From Pseudoscleropodium purum (Eukaryota; Streptophyta; Bryopsida; Hypnales; Brachytheciaceae): DNA of 64,000 bases. Positions 1 through 13,008 of the stretch are shown one piece after another. The position numbers were made by a program, and so were the translations under genes. A model generated the notes under the pieces. The model saw only the letters and a list, made by a program, of their open reading frames with translations, was not told the origin of the DNA and did no database searches. The stretch lies in contig OZ017798.1 of NCBI GenBank assembly GCA_963969395.1, positions 14,810,173 through 14,874,172 of the forward strand, given 5' to 3'. Within the stretch, counting starts at the first letter, position 1. The number at the start of each line of letters is the position of its first letter.

Positions 1-600
1 TTTGTAAACTTCATAAAAAGCTGTTTTAAGAAACAGCCCATGATTTGCGACTTTGGCAATAAAAATGGAATTAGGGTTCTGGTGTCCTGGAATTCCGTCG
101 AAGCCAAGGGTTTAGTGTCGGTTTGAGTTTTACCGCGATCTTCTCTTATTTCTTTCGATTTTTAGCTTCTTTACGCGCATTCAAGAAACAGTTCACGGAT
201 CTTAGGATTGAAGACTTTGACAAATTGTTGATTCTAAGGGTGAAGTATCAGTTTGAGTTTCACAGTATTTTTTGAATTTTGAATTTCAATTTTAAACTTC
301 ATTAAGCTTTTTCAAGAATCAGCTCATGATTTGAGACTTTGGAACTTTTTGAATTATTTTTGCTGTGTCGAAAGTCTGCTGAAACAAGGGTTTTGGAGCA
401 GTTTACGTTTCACCGCATTCTTCTGCTTTTGATTCTCTTTTTGAATTATAAAGCGTATTTTAAGAAACAGCTCACTCACCGCACGAGTCCAGACTTTGGC
501 AAAAAAATTGAAAGAGGATTTTTAGTGACGAAATTCTGCTGAATGAAGGATTTTGTATTGGTTTGAGTGTGCTGAACCTACCGCATTCTTCTTTTGTATT
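1..600. repeat. Degenerate tandem repeat, about 150-bp unit, 5' of the visible CYP71 exons
   Basis: Four diverged units start near 1, 165, 294 and 447. Each carries the same ordered landmarks: a motif like TTTAAGAAACAGCTCATGAT, then GACTTTGG, then a GGGTTT/GGATTT block, then GTTTGAGTTTCACCGCATT, then a T-rich tail. The array lies upstream of the first recognisable CYP71 exon, so it is probably in an upstream intron or the 5' region of that gene. No coding exon could be recognised in it. An open frame at 339-542 lies within the repeat and has no recognisable similarity, so I treat it as chance. Confidence 0.55.
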
Positions 601-871
601 ACAATTGTTGACTTTATAATCATTCCCAACGGACGCTCCCTAGAATCTGTTATTTCTTAAAATGCTGCCTTCTACCCTGCTCTTTAGATCCTGTGAGTAT
701 TGGATGTCAGGCTTCGTCTAGCACGATCCATTCTGGTGATAGTGTTTCAACGTTATCACATTAGTACCTGAATGTGGTTCTGTTGTTGATTGGAAACGTT
801 TATCTAGTCGAGAAACTGGACCATTGAACAATATAATGAGCTGATCAATTGTGGGAACGGCTGGGTAACAG

Positions 872-3800
872 GTATGAAAAGAGCTACATGCACCGAGACG
901 TTGTGACCCACCTTGCTGTGTCCAGTGCAGATTTTTTCATTACCGGAAGTTGTGATGGTAATTTGTTTTCTCCAGTCTGTGAATTTTGCACTTGATCAAT
1001 GGCGAGAACTGGTATTATTTAGTTGTTTGGTATCATGCTGCTTCCAGGAGACGGTTAAGTAATGAAACTTTGTCTTTGTCTGGTACACGTTCTGTGGGCT
1101 GATAGTTTTTTCTGCATCCTACAGGACATATCAAGTTTTGGAAGAAAAAGGGCATGGGGATCGAGTTTGTGAAGCATTTCCGGTCACACCTGGGTCCCAT
1201 ATGTGGGCTTGCTGTAAGTTTCTTGTGTTTTTTCAGACGTGGATCCGTCTGGTCCGGAAAATTTCGTTACTATGAATGTGTAGATAAGTGAGAATTTCAA
1301 TCTGAATTGTCAGATTTGCTTGTGATATGAGCTTTGAAAACAATTCTTTCATGTTTTCTACTGACATGGTTTTTTCTTGTTGATATATGGACTGTTGTCA
1401 TCTAGTTTTGAACTTCATTTTGACGCCAATGTTATAGTCACTTGTCTTTTGCACGAGCTCGTTCATGATTCGTGAAGCTTATTTTCATGTTCAGGTGAGT
1501 GCAGATGGGCTGCTGTGTTGCACAATATCCGATGACGAGGCTGTCAAGATATATGATGTGATCAATTATGATATGATGGCCATGCTGAAATTAACGTTCA
1601 TGCCGCAAGCAGTTGAGTGGGTATTCAAGCAAGGTGATGCGAGGGCCAAGCTTGCAATAAGTGACAAAGCCTCTCCATATGTTCACATTTTTGATGCACG
1701 ATCTGGTAGCAACGAGCCCATCATATCGAAACATATTCACATGGGTCCGATGAAGTTCATGAAGTATTGTCCAGCATTGGATATTGTAGTTTCTGCAGAT
1801 GCCAAGGCTTTGCTTGAATATTGGAGCCCTGAAACCTTGGAGTTCCCTAAGCACGGGTACTTATCTCCTTTTTTTCATTATTGCCTAAGAAATTTGTGCT
1901 TGTTTTTAAGGTTATGACGGACTCCACATTTTCGTTCCTTAAAGAAATGTGACGATGGCTTTATTTTCTTGGGATTGTTTATTCCCAGCATTATTGATTG
2001 ATAGGTCTTTATCTTAACTCCATCAAAGTCTATGACGTCTATGCATGTCAAATATAGGGTTTAAATGGATAAGTACAATGGGAACTGGAATGAGTAAGGG
2101 TAATGGTGTAGTTTGCAGTTTAAGTTCAAGACGGAGACTGATCTGTACTCACTTGCGAAAGCAAAGACAACTGTGTCCTCCCTTGAGGTCTGTACTCATT
2201 CCCTATTTTGCATGCACACTTGCTGTTTGTTGCATTACCTCCTTATATCCTGCATATATCAGGAGAACCAATCTTAATGTATATCCTGACAACTGCTTCA
2301 ATTTTCAACTTCTGTAGAGTCATTACAAGATCAAGAATGTAAGACATTGTACTCTTAATGTCCAACTCAACTTGTAGGCGTGTCTGTAATGGTAGAGTGA
2401 AAGGATTTTGTTGTGAGCAGGTGAGTCCTGATGGGAAGCAATTCGTAACTACATCGCCTGATAGAAGGATTCGCGTATTCTGGTTTGCCACTGGAAAGTT
2501 ACGGCGCACATATGATGAGTCACTTGAGGTAACGTGCATGATAGCGCCCAAGTACTTTGTAGTTATGCTTTTGCTTGCGGGATCCAGTTTCAGATTTTCA
2601 CTTTCTAACGAGTTTAGAGATTCAATAGTAGATGCAGATTTGAAAGTAAGCTCACATGGGAATATGTGGTACAGGTTGCTCAAGATCTTCAAAGAAGTGA
2701 TGCACTTTTGTACAAACTGGATGCCGTTGATTTTGCAAGGCGTATGGCAATCGAAAAGGAGATTGAGAAGACTGAAGATGCCCCCCCTCCAAATGCAATT
2801 TTTGATGAGAGTTCGAATTTTTTGTTATATCCTACTCTTCTTGGCATCAAGGTAAAATACGCCCACCCGCTTTATTCTTATATGGAAATTTCTTTTTTTG
2901 TACGTTGCACAACCAAGAAATGATTGTAGAGGCTAGTTGTGTGATAGTGCTAACCAGGTCCATGATGCACTGTGACCCTTATTTCTGTAAAATTCCATAT
3001 CTTCTAAGTTGAAATTTTATTATTTTTGTGCAGGTTGTGAATCTGCATACAAATAAAGTGGCGAGGATTATAGGCAAAGTAGAAAATACAGAGCGTTTTC
3101 TTAGTATTGCCTTGTATCAAGGTGGGTTCAGTTCTAAGAAAGTGAAGAAGCTACCTGCTGCTGCTGCAAATGTGAACGAGCAACGAGAACCACTCACAGA
3201 TCCAACATTGTTATGCTGTGCTTTCAAGAAGCACCGAATTTACATTTTCAGGTGCATAAATAATTACTCTGGCCGGCACTATCTAGTCTTTGCATTGGCT
3301 TGCATCTAGTCTTGCAATTATACCAGACTTGTCATGTTCAGTATGGAGTACATGTAGCTTTAGAGTTGATCGCCATATTCCATCAGTTTTCTGTAAGCCA
3401 GAAGTTGGAGTAATCTGTCTGACAAATTTTTCCCTGATCTTGCAGTCGTAGAGAACCTGAGGACGCCGATGATGCCAGCAAAGGACGCGATGTCTTCAAT
3501 GAGAAACCGCCTCCAGAAGAGCTTCTTGCAATCTCTGACATTGGAAGATCTACCACAACCTCGCTACCTGAGAATGTGGTATGGATAGGACGTTCACACT
3601 TCATTATTTTGTTTGCAATTAATTTTTTTTTTAAACTTACTGTTTAGTAAATATATTTTGAAATTGATATAATTTTACAGTATTTCTCATTTTTTCGCAC
3701 CCTATTCACGCTTTCTTCCAGTGCGCAGTGTTATTTAACTGGAAGTATTTTGGATTTACTTCGTCATTATGAGTCTTTGCTCCCTCCTCGTAATGACGGT

Positions 3801-4633
3801 GTTGGTTTCTTCTTTGGTATCTTCAGATCATGCACACCACATTGGGCGATCTGCACATTCGTTTATATCCAGAAGAGTGTCCACGGACTGTCGAAAACTT
3901 CACTACGCATTGCCGAAATGGTTACTACGACAATTTGATTTTCCACCGAGTCATCAAGGGCTTCATGATCCAGACCGGTGACCCTCTTGGGGATGGTACT
4001 GGAGGGCAGTCCATTTGGGGTGGTGAATTTGAGGATGAATTTCACAAAAGGTAATACCTCTATTTGCAACTATAATATCTTGATGCTCCATGTGTTGCAA
4101 CTACCTAGACAGTATGCTTTTTGGTCATGTGAACGCAATCCATTCTGTAGGAGTGTTCCTGTTTTAATTTTTTAATATCTTACGAAAAATGACTTATTTC
4201 TACATTGGTGTGGGCAGCTTGCGGCACGACCGACCCTTCACAGTATCCATGGCCAACGCTGGACCAAATACCAACGGTTCACAGTTTTTTATTACCACAG
4301 TTGCCACTCCATGGTTGGACAATAAGCACACTGTTTTTGGACGTGTTGTGAAAGGCATGGATGTTATCCAGGTGAGATGCTATCAGATTTGTCATATGTT
4401 TTCTATTACTCTACCTCTTATACTCAGTAATATGAATTAGTCCTGGTCTGTCCTTTTCTTTTGAGTTTCTTCTACCATCTTTGTGGTAATGAAATCATAA
4501 TTTAACTGGAATCATTCACTGATTACTGGACTTTCGTGGTGTACCTCAGGCTATTGACAAAGTGAAGACAGACAGAAACGATAAACCATACACAGACGTA
4601 AAATTTTTGAACGTTACTGTACCAAAATCGTAG
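872..4633 (+). CDS. CYP71: CYP71 / PPWD1-type WD40-repeat cyclophilin (5' end outside the window)
   Basis: A nuclear peptidyl-prolyl cis-trans isomerase with an N-terminal WD40 propeller. The Arabidopsis orthologue binds histone H3 and acts in chromatin-based gene silencing and meristem function. Exons read: 872-957, 1125-1213, 1495-1856, 2112-2187, 2421-2528, 2675-2851, 3034-3251, 3446-3578, 3827-4050, 4218-4371, 4550-4633 (TAG), all GT-AG, giving 569 codons after a split first codon. WD signatures include [16 protein letters not shown] and [20 protein letters not shown]. The cyclophilin domain fills the last ~153 residues, from [10 protein letters not shown]. Its active-site residues are present: [19 protein letters not shown] and [12 protein letters not shown]. 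The Arabidopsis protein is about 631 aa, so roughly 60 N-terminal residues are missing. The first visible exon begins with one base of a split Met codon, so the start lies further 5', probably before position 1. Confidence 0.95.
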
Positions 4634-7600
4634 CTTGTATTTAAAGTTGAGGTGTAGTTGGGTTATGACAAGGTAGCAAGTAGACCAGAATTTCTTACTG
4701 AACCTAGAGTTGCATGTGTTTCTGTAGGAATTATTTCATGTAGTTTTTAGCCGGGGGAGTATCTTCTTTGTATATCAGTTATTCAATTTTTTTCCTTGAA
4801 AGATATATCCGGTGCTTGACCAACACAGTTGGCTTCTATGACGTTGATGGCTTGTAGTGATCATTGGGGAGGATTTAGGACAAACTTTTGGAGACCTTGT
4901 CTTTCACCACCAAATGGATCTGCTATATGGGTCTGTTGCATATTGTTGATGGTTACAAAAGGTTTGACCTTTTACTGCACTGATGAGTTTCACAACGAAG
5001 GTTAACTTTTGTTGCATGACTGCTTGTGTTGATGAAAAGTCTCGTAGAAGTTCTACCAAGGTTAACATGCCCTATTACCAAGCAGATTTGGTATCTAGTA
5101 CCTTGGAGAAGCTATTTGTCAACTCAAGTAGTCAAGTAGTCAACTCAACTTTTCAGAGATTGAGAAGTTTGAGAGAAGCCATTTGGAAGCCATTCTGACA
5201 CAAAATGAATTTTATGTGATTTTTCAAAGTTTGTTGAGACTAAATTGGTTAAGCTTGTGACTAGACCCATGCCAAACCATGTGCTGATGTGTTTTCTCTC
5301 CATGTCAAACCATATGTGTCTCCCCCCGAAGTGCATTGTCATGATGCTAAAGGGTTGTTAGGATTGTGGTCATGGGTGGATGATTGACACAAATGGGAGG
5401 GTCAAGTAGATGTCAAAATTGGGTGATTGGGAGCATTGGATTGTTCTACTTTAGATTATTCCCTATGGATCCAAATAGAGAAGGTTACTTTTGAAGTTAG
5501 ATTATGACAAGTCAAGCATTTACAAGTTATAAGTTATGTTAAGAGAACAAATTCTATAAATATTATTGACTTATGATCTCAAATTGTATGTATGTAAACA
5601 AATTTGTATGTTGTATAAACTTTTCAAATTGAATATAGCATTGACATTGGAATTATCCTATTAGTTATAGAATGTTGCTCTTCATATGGTCCCTCTTTCA
5701 ATCTTTATTTTGGATTGCATTTGAATTTTTATACAAGTTTGAGTTTTTTTTAAATGACATCAAGAATGTTTGCACACAATCAAATCACATTAAATGTCTT
5801 CTTCCTATAAGGTAACAACACCTACTTTCAACTCCATTCTAAATCCAACCTCTATAAATTCTTGCCTAAAATGTTTTCTTACTATAAGTCTAGGGCTAGT
5901 TTTAAAAACACTTTTTTTAAACACTTTGAAAATTCATAGTTTATTCATACACTATCTAAAAAATGTATTCTAGGATAATTTAGAATTTCCTTTTAATTAC
6001 CAATAAAAATCCCAAGAAACTTTTTCAATATGATAATGGAAACTATGTTGAAATGCTTATTCAAATGCTTCTAATTGTAGTTACCTTATTCAAATCTTAT
6101 TTATCTCCAAGGAGAATTGACACTTGCAAAAAAAAATGCTAGCATAATTATATGTATAAATTATAAATCAAAAGTGAAATATATAGGTGTCATTTTTTTT
6201 TAGCCTACTAAAAAGTTCACATGCCAATTTCAATTCTTCTTATATATTGAAGACAACTTATTCTCTTTTAACTCCTAAATGCTTAGACTCTTCTCTAGAA
6301 TTGAAAAATGTGAGAAAAATCATCATAAAGTATTGTTTGGAAGAATATTTTGGAATTGATATACAAATGAAAGTTGTAGACTTTGAATTTTAGATTCCAT
6401 TTGTATGGTTAGATTCACCAATGTTATTACCGATATTTTTCTATAAATTTTCAAAGGTAAATTTCTAAATTCTTTCTAAATTCAATTACAAGCATAATGT
6501 TGTCATTTTCTAAGTAAAATTTGTTGGAATGGATTTGAAATGAAGATCTCATGGTATATTGATATTTTGAAAAAAAATTATTCTTTAAATCTATAACCTC
6601 ATTTTTGTAAATCCAATTTTGAACTAGAGCCAATGCAATTTTGGCTTGATCAACTACTTGAACCACCCATTACCAACCAAAGATCCATATCCAACTTATA
6701 TGGTTGGATATAGTTGCAACCAAGGCCAGAAGAAATTTCCAAACAAAGTGTAGAATGTGTTTTTCCTCCTTTTCAAAGTTAAGACTAATCAAGTCATTAA
6801 AATTTACATTGCTTTGTATTGCTCTAGAATATATGTGAAATCCCTAAAGTGTCAACTATGGGTGGTTCTACCATAGATAGGACAACGTAATGGAGTATCT
6901 CCACAAATTAAAATGACATTCATCTAAGTAATAAATGAGAAAAAAAAAAATATGAGTTCCAATCTATTAGTCATCCAAAAATTGGATGTCCAAGTGCTTC
7001 AGGGTTTAGTCCTTGAAATCCAACTTGTGTGATGTGCAACTAAATCTTATCTACCCTACCCTACTCCATTTAGTAAATAATTCAATTAACCCCTAAATGC
7101 CCAAGGCATGTCTTGAGCTTCTTAGAATTTGCTCTAAATTGAACAAAATGCCAACACTTTGATAAGTTGTATCAATTTTCTATCATTTGTAATCGCACAA
7201 ATTCAAACTAGACATGTTAGAGATATTATAGGAAAAGAAAACACAACAATATCATTTATGGAGTGAAAGATTATAATGTTTGACCGTGAAGGTGTTAAAA
7301 TTGCAAAAGTGATGTGAAGTCTTTCAATCATCTTTTGACAAGTCAAATCTAAAAATTTGGTGATCAAAAAAATATGAAGTTGAAAGACCTAATATGTATA
7401 ACTCCAATCAATTTATGGCTTCTTTAAGTTCACTCTAAAAAAAATTTATAAGAATTTTGAATGTAATTTTTTTCTTCAAGATCTAGAATGTTTGAGGCTC
7501 ATTTACAAGAACTCTCAACACTACAGGAAGTCAAGATTGCAATGGGTATCCTTGTACAAAATCTTGAATAGAAAAATCACTATCATGTATTTTCAAGATT

Positions 7601-7780
7601 GGATTTTTGATACTAAAACTGGACTTCAAGAACTTTCCAAAACATATAAGCTACTAAAAATAGCAACTTGGTTAGATTTTTTTTAACTTAACTTGAAAGT
7701 TTTGCAAACACCAGATTTTGGTGCCTTGGGTGTTCCAACTTCACTATCACTTTAAGTTGATAAGATGTTTTGCTGTTCAA
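4634..7780. other. CYP71 3' flank and AT-rich intergenic DNA
   Basis: The first ~200 bases after the stop are probably CYP71 3' UTR. Beyond that the sequence becomes AT-rich with many short homopolymer runs and no conserved coding frame. A motif TTAACCCCTAAATGCC at about 7084 matches the left end of the candidate element at 15480, so a decayed copy may start here; no right end was found. A diverged dispersed repeat lies at 5920-6060. Confidence 0.5.
5920..6060 (+). repeat. Dispersed repeat, copy 1 (partner at 12760-12910)
   Basis: The same ordered blocks occur in both places on the same strand: a stretch ending in TAGTTTATTCA, then TCTAAAAAATG(T/C)ATTCTA, then ACTACCAATAA or ATTACCAATAA, then TTTCAAT(A/G)T(A/G)AT, then GGAAACTATGT or GGGAACTATGT. 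This suggests two diverged members of one interspersed repeat family. No terminal structure was identified. Confidence 0.4.
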
Positions 7781-8060
7781 CATTAGAAGATTTTTGGGGC
7801 CTCTGGATGCCTACGAGTTATCACAGCCTACGAACACAAGAAACAAGTCAAGCGCAGCGGTCTGACGTGGCCGAGACCCTGCCACATCATTAACCAAATT
7901 AATTCATTTAATTAAATAATTTTTTCTTTTTTTTACATTTGGAGACTATTTTTTTATTTTTAAATTTTATGAAAATAAAAATTTTGACAGCGGGCCGTTC
8001 CCCTCGCTGCGACGGAACAGGCCCAAAACAGGCTTCTGGACCCCCAAAACTCTTCTAATG
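7781..8060. mobile_element. MITE family 1, copy A (280 bp)
   Basis: Left end CATTAGAAGATTTTTGGGGC is mirrored at the right end by GACCCCCAAAACTCTTCTAATG, an imperfect terminal inverted repeat of about 28 bp. Inside is an imperfect palindrome with half-sites TGACGTGG (7863-7870) and CCACATCA (7882-7889), 19 bp apart start to start. The same architecture recurs in four other places in the window. There is no coding capacity and no convincing target-site duplication, so the copy is probably old. Confidence 0.7.
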
Positions 8061-9520
8061 AAGTGTTCCCTTGTCTGTCCATTAAATGTTGCACTCTGCT
8101 GGCCCACTTGAAAATCAATGTTGTATGTATCAATGCATGTGAAATGTTTGTGTCACATCCCTTGATTGCTTGAGCATGTTTGTCACCTACAGTACAACTT
8201 ACTGTCTTCCTCAATTTCTTTCAAATTAGAGTACAATCCCCACCCACATTCTTCCTGTGTAATGTAGGAGAACATGAACATGCTAATAATGGCAAGTTGG
8301 TTTCCCATGTTATACCAATTGAATATAATAAACTCCAAGTTTGTCATTGACATCACTAAAAATTTCACTACAGTAACTTACTGTAATAGAAAACAGGGAT
8401 TGAGAGAATTTATCCAAAGCAAAGCAACACAACACATCTAAATTAAATCAACACAAATATGATAGAATTGTCACTCCAAGTCATTTCTTCACGAAATACT
8501 TGAGATGACAAGGGGATAGCAAGTGGGAGCTGCCATGGTGCTGGAAGGAAATGGGAACTCAGTGACGAAATGATACCATGGATTGCTCACCCTTATATTG
8601 CTCCATTTGGTCAACTAGACTACTAGAGGCCAGTTGAATGGAAATATTTTCTTCAAATGGTTTTTCATTTCAAAACTTGTTGCCAACTTACCTTACAGGA
8701 GTCTCTCAGTTCTGTTTCAGATGGCATCACTCTAAGAACCTCTTGAAGTTAGATTTCCAAGGCAAAGCAAGAAGTTTGAGATAACAAGAGAATCTGCACC
8801 TCGATCGGTGCAAAGTTTATTATTTATTTGCTTTACTTCATTTCGTTCAGTGGAAGCTGAAGTAACAAGAATAACAAGGTGACAAGCACACTAAGTTACT
8901 CCTACGTGGCATGCCAGAAACATTTTAAGATAAGCTGAGCTTAACAGAATTTCAAGCAACCTCTCTGAGGTGGATTGCCACTAAGTAGTCAACTCAAATG
9001 TGTCATAAAGGCAATGACTATTAGTTTAAGCTTGAGATGTCACGTTTGATATGTAGTTGATTTCAAGTTTGAAGCTTGTTCCTTGAATCTGTGTAATCTT
9101 ATACAGCCTTGGATTTGGTACCCGAGATGGTGCAAGGGAAACTGGTTAACTTAGTCAAGATTTCAAGAGATTTCTTGAGAGAAGCAACATAACAAAAGCA
9201 TGTAGTAACTGGAAAGAAGTCAATTACACCCCTGAATCACTACAATTGTAGGGCTGAGAAAGTCTGACCTGCCTCCAATTCATCAGAAGCAGGCTATCAT
9301 AATCTTTTAGGGTTAACTTAGTTCTTCAAGGTCATGACAAAGGTTTCCAAAAGTCTTACCAATTGTCTGCAAAGTGTTGATATTGTACTGCACTGTACTT
9401 GCCTCTTCCTCAAAACTCCTGGAGCCAGGGGTTAGGGTTTTAGGGTTTTGAGTTCAGTTTCTTTGAGTAGTTGATTCTGCAAATCTCACTGGGTGGGAAG
9501 GTGACTGTGCCTGGAAGTGA
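8061..9520. other. Intergenic DNA, no gene recognised
   Basis: Less AT-rich than the surroundings but without a coding frame that resembles a known protein. Two adjacent plant telomere-like motifs (TTAGGG, TTTAGGG) at about 9430-9445 are too few to count as an array. Confidence 0.4.
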
Positions 9521-9826
9521 TAAGGTAGTGTGCTGTTAAAACAACCTTTTAAGAGCTGATTGCATTGGGGGGAAGCTAAATTCCTTGAAACAATTTTCAG
9601 TAAATTTTTGTAGGAAGAAAAATGGAATTGGCATCTAATGCAAGTCGTTTCATATTTTTTGGACCTTCTTGGAATTAGTTACAAATTTTTGAAGTTGAAA
9701 ACCAATGGTCACTAAAAGCAACCTCCTCCTCAAATGTACACTTTTAGTACATTAAAGAAAGCAAAATGTGTCACTATATTAGAGGTTGTTTTGAGAGCGA
9801 GGTTGCATTTAGAGCACCCTACCTTA
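9521..9826. mobile_element. MITE family 2, copy 1 (about 306 bp)
   Basis: Left end TAAGGTAGTGTGCT is inverted at the right end as AGCACCCTACCTTA. The interior is colinear with the copy at 44720-45048: shared blocks include CTTGAAACA, AGTAAATTTTT, AATTGGCAT or AATTGGTAT, AGT(C/T)GTTTCAT, TTTTTTGGA, and TTTTTGAAGTTGAAA. Two copies with matching interiors and inverted ends indicate a non-autonomous DNA transposon family. No open reading frame was seen. Confidence 0.6.
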
Positions 9827-12800
9827 CCATAAATTGACCCATCATCATCCCTTTCCTTTTGCACATGCGGGATGTTAAACATGTCCCACAAAGTGAGCCA
9901 GGGGGATTGACCCCTCTATTGCCTCAACTTTGGATGACGAAGGGATGGAGTCTGTTTCCATCCCCATTGTCTTCCTATCCCTCATTCTAACCTCCTTTTC
10001 CTGCTAAGCTTTTGTTGTCCTCCACTTTCGTCCAAAGACTTCTTGTCATCCCCCCCTCTTATTGTCCCTCACCTTCGAGTGTTGATTGTCATGAAGATGT
10101 GAGAACTCTGAAGGTGATCACTTCTTTTTTTTAATCTATTATTGAAATCTATTAAGAACAAGTTTGATTAAGGTAGAAGTACCTATTTTAGATGGGCCTT
10201 TGTAATTGCTTCGTAGGCAAACCTATTGTAGACAACAATTGAATACAATGGTCATTGAAAAGATTCTTGGTTTGTACCTTCTCATCCATTCATCTCTCTT
10301 CTCCCATGGCCTAAGGAGAAGTGCCAAAGCTAACCACAAAAGTGAGTTTATGGAACTAGAATAGGTCTAGGTGCAAAATTTACTTTTATATTCAATAAAA
10401 TATTCATTTTTAGAAAAAAAAAAATTGTTTTCTTTGGTATTCTTCCACAACCTTATTTTTGCACACATTGAACTCAGTTCCCTATAACTTTCTTACATCA
10501 TCCAATCTCAAATGCTTAAGTTATCCAAAATAGGTACTTCTTCCTTATTGCATTTTGATGTTACCACGGAGAGGCGTTTTCAATCTTGCTTAGACTCTTT
10601 GAAAGATGAATCTAAAACTACGGCAAAGTCAAATCTAAAGTTTGAAGGATTTTTGTTTAGCATCATGGATGTCTATATGTCTTAAGCTTTAGTTGTGTGG
10701 TGAGTGCTTTGGCTAGTCTCATTTAGTATCAATTGCAACTAAAATTTGCAAGGCCCAAGTCTACACACAGACCATAGACAAAATGGACATAACTCCAATT
10801 GTATTGTTCTGCATCCATTATTTCAATAATAACTTACTTGTACGTGGAAGTGAAGCCTACATGAGTACAACTTGCCTAGATTTCATTGACAATGAGGTGA
10901 ATACAAACTACCACTCCAAGTATAAGATTCATCCCAAACAAGATTGAAAACTCATCTTTAGCAAGAAACTTTACTTGGTGTATAGGACTCATAAAGATGA
11001 AGAAATAGAGAGTATTCATATGAAATGAAATCATGATCAAACCATCTATCAAAACATGAAAATCAAAATTAAATAAAATGTAGCAACTACAAATAATTTG
11101 CTTCCCAAAAAATTTGCCTCCGAGAATAGAGTTAATTGTATCCGTTTGAAATTTATTGAAAACCACAAACAATACTTTGTTACAATAGTTGTTAAGGAAT
11201 CTTGTTATCTATGTTTGAAGATATAAAAATCATAGTAGTCAATATAAAAAACAACATGTGCACTATCTTGAATGAGAACAATTACATTTTGGCTAGCCTA
11301 TTCAAAGATTGAGACACCAAATTTTTCCTTTCTTTTTCAATATTTATTGTAGCTTTGAGTTGACAATCATAGAGCTTTAATTTGTGTTATAAGTTGATGA
11401 GATTTGTTGGTTTGTTTTTACCATATGTAAACATTTCAAGCATATAATAGATTTGTTGCATTTAACACTAATTGTACGAAATAAATTAGAGTTGCATAGA
11501 TAAGATGACAGAAGCTTGGGGGGAGGGGGGGGGGACAAGGTCAGAGTGGGGGGATAGTCGTTTGGGCAAGAGGGTGGAAGGAATGGAAATAGACCCTCGT
11601 TCCTCCATCATCCAAAGATGGGGCAATAAAGGGGTCAATCCCCCCTACCCACAATGCAAGGTGAATTTACCCTTGGGAAAATGCAAGATTATTATTTTTC
11701 ACGCATGATAAAATTTGCAAATTTTGAATTCATATTTACAACCAAAGACCTCTAATTAGCTAGGAATGGTGAAGAGTATAATATTAACAAAGCACAAAAT
11801 AGGGGGCTTTTTTTTTACAATGATTTTACATTTATTATACATGGCCTACTTCATAGGACAAGTTTAGCATCTTACATTGCATGTGATTAGACTTATTAGA
11901 TTCACAAATTATTTTTTTACACAAGAATAGCAAGCTGGAGATCAAGCCCTCATTCAATAATCAACTTAGTTCTCTGTGAACAAAATACAATTTTGACAAC
12001 ATTACAATAGAACAAAGTGAAATTGGGTCCAACTTTAGGATTGCAATTTAGTGGTATAGAGTTGATTTTGGACTATCTCTATACTAGCTATGAAGACAAA
12101 TGTTTGTTCATTTGTTTTGCAACACATGTAAGGTTTTCCTAAACCATCAGAACAATAGAGGTGTGAGTGTTAAGAGAAGAGATTGCTCAAAGTGAGTTTT
12201 GTAGCATTTTCATAAGTAGGCAAATAATATTGACATTACAATGTTTTGTGGCAACTACAAATGACATACTAGTGGTTATCACAATAGCTCGGGACATATG
12301 AATCCTATCATAAGCCAAAGAGAATACTTACTATAGGAGCCGACCCATTTCTAACCACCTCCCCCCCATTTCTACAATATAGGTTGCTCTCTTTTCAATC
12401 AAGTATTGATGAAGAGTAATTAATTATAGCATAGTTCCAAAGTAGTTGTGGCACATTATGATTGGCTCCAAAACTCTTAGTATTGCAACCAACCCGTGGT
12501 TGGAAATAAAAAGGTCCATATGATTGATACAAGTCACATAGTACAATTTAGTTTAAAAAATTCATGATAATTGTATTTTGAGTTAAATTTTTTTGGAAAA
12601 TTACATAATCCTTCCAAATTCTATTTCTATGTAAGGAAAAATTTTCATACTCAAGAAATTTGCACTCCATGTACTTGTAATTACTTAAGTGGTTGGAAAT
12701 GGGTTGACTCCTTTATTTATGAGAGTTTAGGGTCAATTGTAGAATCACTTATTTTCAGCTCTTTTAGAAAATTTGTAGTTTATTCAAATGGTGTCTAAAA

Positions 12801-13008
12801 AATGCATTCTAAGAGAATCTAAAATCTCCTTGTGACTACCAATAAGACTATCTCCTCAAAAAAAATTTCAATGTAATAGTGGGAACTATGTCAACTGAAT
12901 TTGCTTATTTAGTCGATTTTGGATGTAAGCTTAGTTATAAGATTGTCATGTACTTGTAAGTTGTTTGGAATTTGAGGGGGCAACTTCAAGTTTCCTTAGT
13001 CCTTAAAA
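9827..13008. other. AT-rich intergenic DNA
   Basis: No conserved coding region. It contains a G-rich run at about 11518-11534 and the second copy of a dispersed repeat (12760-12910). Short open frames here have low-complexity translations and no recognised domain. Confidence 0.4.
12760..12910 (+). repeat. Dispersed repeat, copy 2 (partner at 5920-6060)
   Basis: Colinear, diverged match to 5920-6060 on the same strand. Key shared blocks are TAGTTTATTCAAA, TCTAAAAAATGCATTCTAAG and GGGAACTATGTC. Confidence 0.4.

Noticed and set aside
9430..9445. Telomere-like TTTAGGG words
   Set aside because: Only two adjacent units, which is common by chance and in plant promoters.
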